58,595 nucleotides of DNA from Gemmiger formicilis. Its GTDB lineage: Bacteria; Bacillota; Clostridia; Oscillospirales; Ruminococcaceae. The notes below the pieces were generated by a model that had not been told where the DNA came from, did not search any database, and worked only from the letters and a program-made list of their open reading frames with translations. The position numbers and the translations under genes were made by a program. The stretch spans positions 1 to 58,595 of the forward strand of contig NZ_JACJJP010000019.1 in the NCBI RefSeq assembly GCF_016900095.1, in the 5' to 3' direction. Shown piece by piece: positions 57,119 to 58,595 of the stretch. How positions within the stretch are numbered: position 1 is the stretch's first letter; each line of letters opens with the position of its first letter.

Positions 57119-58165
57119 ATGATTCGTTTTGAGTGTGACTACGGCGAGGGCGCAGCAGCTCCGGTTCTGGACGCTCTGTGCCGCACCAATCTGGAACAGA
57201 CCCCCGGCTACGGGGAGGACACCTACTGTGACCAGGCCCGGGACCGCATCCGCGCCCTGTGCGGCACGCCGGAAGCGGAAGTGCAGTTTCTGGTGGGTGC
57301 CACCCAGGCCAACTTTACGGTGATTGACGCCGCCCTCAAGCCCTGGCAGGGCGTGCTGTGTGCCGACAGCGGCCACATCCATGTGCACGAGACCGGCGCC
57401 GTGGAGGCCACCGGCCACAAGTGCCTGACCCTGCCCGGCCATGACGGCAAGATCACCGCCGCCCAGGTCCAGGCCGCCGTGGACGCCCACTGGGCCAATC
57501 CCAGCCATGAGCACGAAGTCCAGCCCGGCATGGTGTACATCTCCAACCCCACCGAATGGGGCACCCTGTACAGCAAAAGCGAGCTGACCGAGCTTTCCCG
57601 GGTCTGCCGCGCCTGCGGGCTATACCTGTTTGTGGACGGCGCCCGCATGTCCTACGGCCTGGCCAGTGATGCCAACGACCTGACCTTGAAGGATTACGGC
57701 GCTCTGTGCGACGCCTTCTATCTGGGCGGCACCAAGTGCGGCGCTCTCTTCGGCGAAGCCCTGGTACTGACCCACCCGGCCCTGGCCAAGGATTTCCGCT
57801 ATGCCATCAAGCAGCACGGCGGCATGCTGGCCAAAGGCCGCCTGCTGGGGCTGCAGTTTCTGGCCCTGCTGGAGGGCGAAGGCGACGCCATGCCCTACCT
57901 GGCCCTGGCCAGAAAGGCGGACGCCCAGGCCATGCGCATCCGGGACGCTTTTGCGGCCAAGGGATGCCATATGCTGTATGACTCCCCCACCAACCAGCAG
58001 TTCCCGGTGCTGCCCGAAGCCTGGATTCAGACGCTGGAACAGAAGTACAGCGTCAGTGAGATGAGCGCTGTGGAACCGGGCCTGCGGGTGGTGCGGTTCT
58101 GCACCAGCTGGGCCACCCGGGACGAGGACGTGGATGCCCTGCTGGCAGACATCGCCGCCCTGTAA
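57119..58165 (+). CDS. Low-specificity threonine aldolase / beta-eliminating lyase
   Basis: 348 residues of fold-type I PLP enzyme. The N-terminus FECDYGEGAAAPVLDALCR is followed by GYGEDTYCDQARDRI. The PLP lysine lies in DAFYLGGTKCGALFGEALV, with LFVDGARMSYGLASDAND before it. These match bacterial low-specificity threonine aldolases, which split threonine or allo-threonine into glycine and acetaldehyde; a related beta-eliminating lyase cannot be excluded. It follows glyA by 22 bases with only a weak ribosome site. Both enzymes produce glycine, consistent with common regulation. Confidence 0.9.
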   Translation: MIRFECDYGEGAAAPVLDALCRTNLEQTPGYGEDTYCDQARDRIRALCGTPEAEVQFLVGATQANFTVIDAALKPWQGVLCADSGHIHVHETGAVEATGHKCLTLPGHDGKITAAQVQAAVDAHWANPSHEHEVQPGMVYISNPTEWGTLYSKSELTELSRVCRACGLYLFVDGARMSYGLASDANDLTLKDYGALCDAFYLGGTKCGALFGEALVLTHPALAKDFRYAIKQHGGMLAKGRLLGLQFLALLEGEGDAMPYLALARKADAQAMRIRDAFAAKGCHMLYDSPTNQQFPVLPEAWIQTLEQKYSVSEMSAVEPGLRVVRFCTSWATRDEDVDALLADIAAL

Positions 58166-58180
58166 AAAAGCAATGACAAA

Positions 58181-58224
58181 CACAAACCCCCGCCTTCCAT
58201 ACCTACGGAAGGCGGGGGTTTGTG
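58181..58224 (+). terminator. Terminator after the threonine aldolase gene
   Basis: CACAAACCCCCGCCTTCC and GGAAGGCGGGGGTTTGTG form an 18-bp perfect stem around an 8-base loop. Confidence 0.88.
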
Positions 58225-58225
58225 T

Positions 58226-58513
58226 TGCTTGCGATTTTGAGGGGGAATGTATATGTAAAACCGGTTGGGGACCGGTGTTGTTGGTTGTCTGGCCTTTGCC
58301 GGATCTTTGGCCGCGATTGCGGCCGGTCCTCGCATGGCAAAGGGCGCAGTGGGTATTTTCGGCGTTTGAGCCTTGTCGTTTGTTTTGCTGTTCCTTTTGA
58401 CAGTTATAAGTATACCGGCAGATTGTGGCAAACGTATAAAAGGCATTTGAAGAATTTGGTAACAATATTTGAACGAATTGTGTCCGACAGAATCTGCCAT
58501 GCCAGACTAATCA
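58226..58513. other. Non-coding stretch, no gene recognised
   Basis: No convincing coding region on either strand. The right half is AT-richer than the chromosome around it. On the minus strand TTGCCA, 17 bases, TATAAC (near 58400-58430) could be a promoter, but nothing recognisable lies downstream of it. Confidence 0.4.
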
Positions 58514-58588
58514 AAACCACCCGTTGAACGGGTGGTTTGAACAGGCCCTATAAGGGCCTATCTCCTGTGGTCGCTCCCTAAAGGGAGC
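58514..58588. mobile_element. Three tandem hairpins, probable end of an IS200/IS605-type element
   Basis: AAACCACCCGTT-G-AACGGGTGGTTT (58514-58538), AGGCCCT-ATA-AGGGCCT (58543-58559) and GCTCCCT-AA-AGGGAGC (58573-58588) follow one another at the window edge. Closely spaced perfect imperfect-loop hairpins without coding sequence are characteristic of the subterminal ends of IS200/IS605 transposons. The transposase or TnpB gene, if any, is beyond the window, so the call rests on structure and general recollection of such ends. Confidence 0.5.
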
Positions 58589-58595
58589 CCCGAAA

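Noticed and set aside
1-58595. tRNA, rRNA or CRISPR arrays
   Set aside because: No cloverleaf with TTC-type loop and no regularly spaced direct repeats were seen in any intergenic region.

Overview
The window reads as chromosomal DNA from a GC-rich member of the Bacillota. The evidence is HrcA/CIRCE heat-shock control, RqcH, SpoVT, TrmK, ZapA, MreB, a BlaI-type regulator, and strong AAGGAG ribosome sites. Vegetative promoters close to TTGACA-17-TATAAT stand in front of most transcription units. High GC, SpoVT and the overall gene set suggest an Oscillospiraceae gut anaerobe of the Faecalibacterium/Gemmiger/Subdoligranulum type; that placement is inference. Coding density is high. I see no tRNA, rRNA or CRISPR array, and no complete mobile element, although the right edge looks like the hairpin-rich end of an IS200/IS605-type insertion.

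Layout. 1-3.7 kb: start of a lipoprotein, then DUF1858-trmK-nif3-rqcH (minus). 3.8-6.2 kb: a DUF2142 membrane protein. 6.2-11.3 kb: the hrcA-grpE-dnaK-dnaJ operon under a perfect CIRCE. 11.3-13.6 kb: spoVT, a NUDIX hydrolase, and an anchored protein with an acidic tail. 13.7-16.6 kb: rfbA-rfbD-rfbB for dTDP-sugar synthesis, with no rfbC. 17-19 kb: an AraC regulator and L-asparaginase. 19.1-22.8 kb: a BlaI repressor, an M56 sensor fused to two LytM/M23 domains, and a secreted coiled-coil M23 hydrolase. 22.9-25.3 kb: an Lrp-type regulator and an ECF sigma / zinc-finger anti-sigma / membrane protein operon. 25.3-30.9 kb: a surface-glycan group (LegB-like dehydratase, DUF2142, GT-C-like protein, small membrane protein). 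31-33.9 kb: a CorC/HlyC transporter behind an attenuated leader with a tiny ORF, and a PfkB sugar kinase.

34.1-41.4 kb is one long plus-strand operon (MBOAT acyltransferase, SGNH partner, glycosyltransferase-like protein, flippase, GNAT, hflX) that looks devoted to making, modifying and exporting a surface polysaccharide. 41.4-42.9 kb: NfeD and a stomatin-like SPFH protein. 43-47.4 kb: GH13 hydrolase and glycogen phosphorylase. 47.7-52.4 kb: zapA, U32 peptidase/RNA hydroxylase, dut, maf and mreB. 52.4-54.2 kb: a second, orphan DnaK. 54.4-58.2 kb: a GntR/FCD regulator with hisB, glyA and a threonine aldolase.

The most unusual items are the M56-LytM-LytM sensor with its BlaI repressor and adjacent M23 enzyme, which looks like a cell-wall sensing circuit in which the beta-lactam sensor domain has been replaced by LytM folds, and the leader-peptide/attenuator architecture ahead of the CorC-like transporter.
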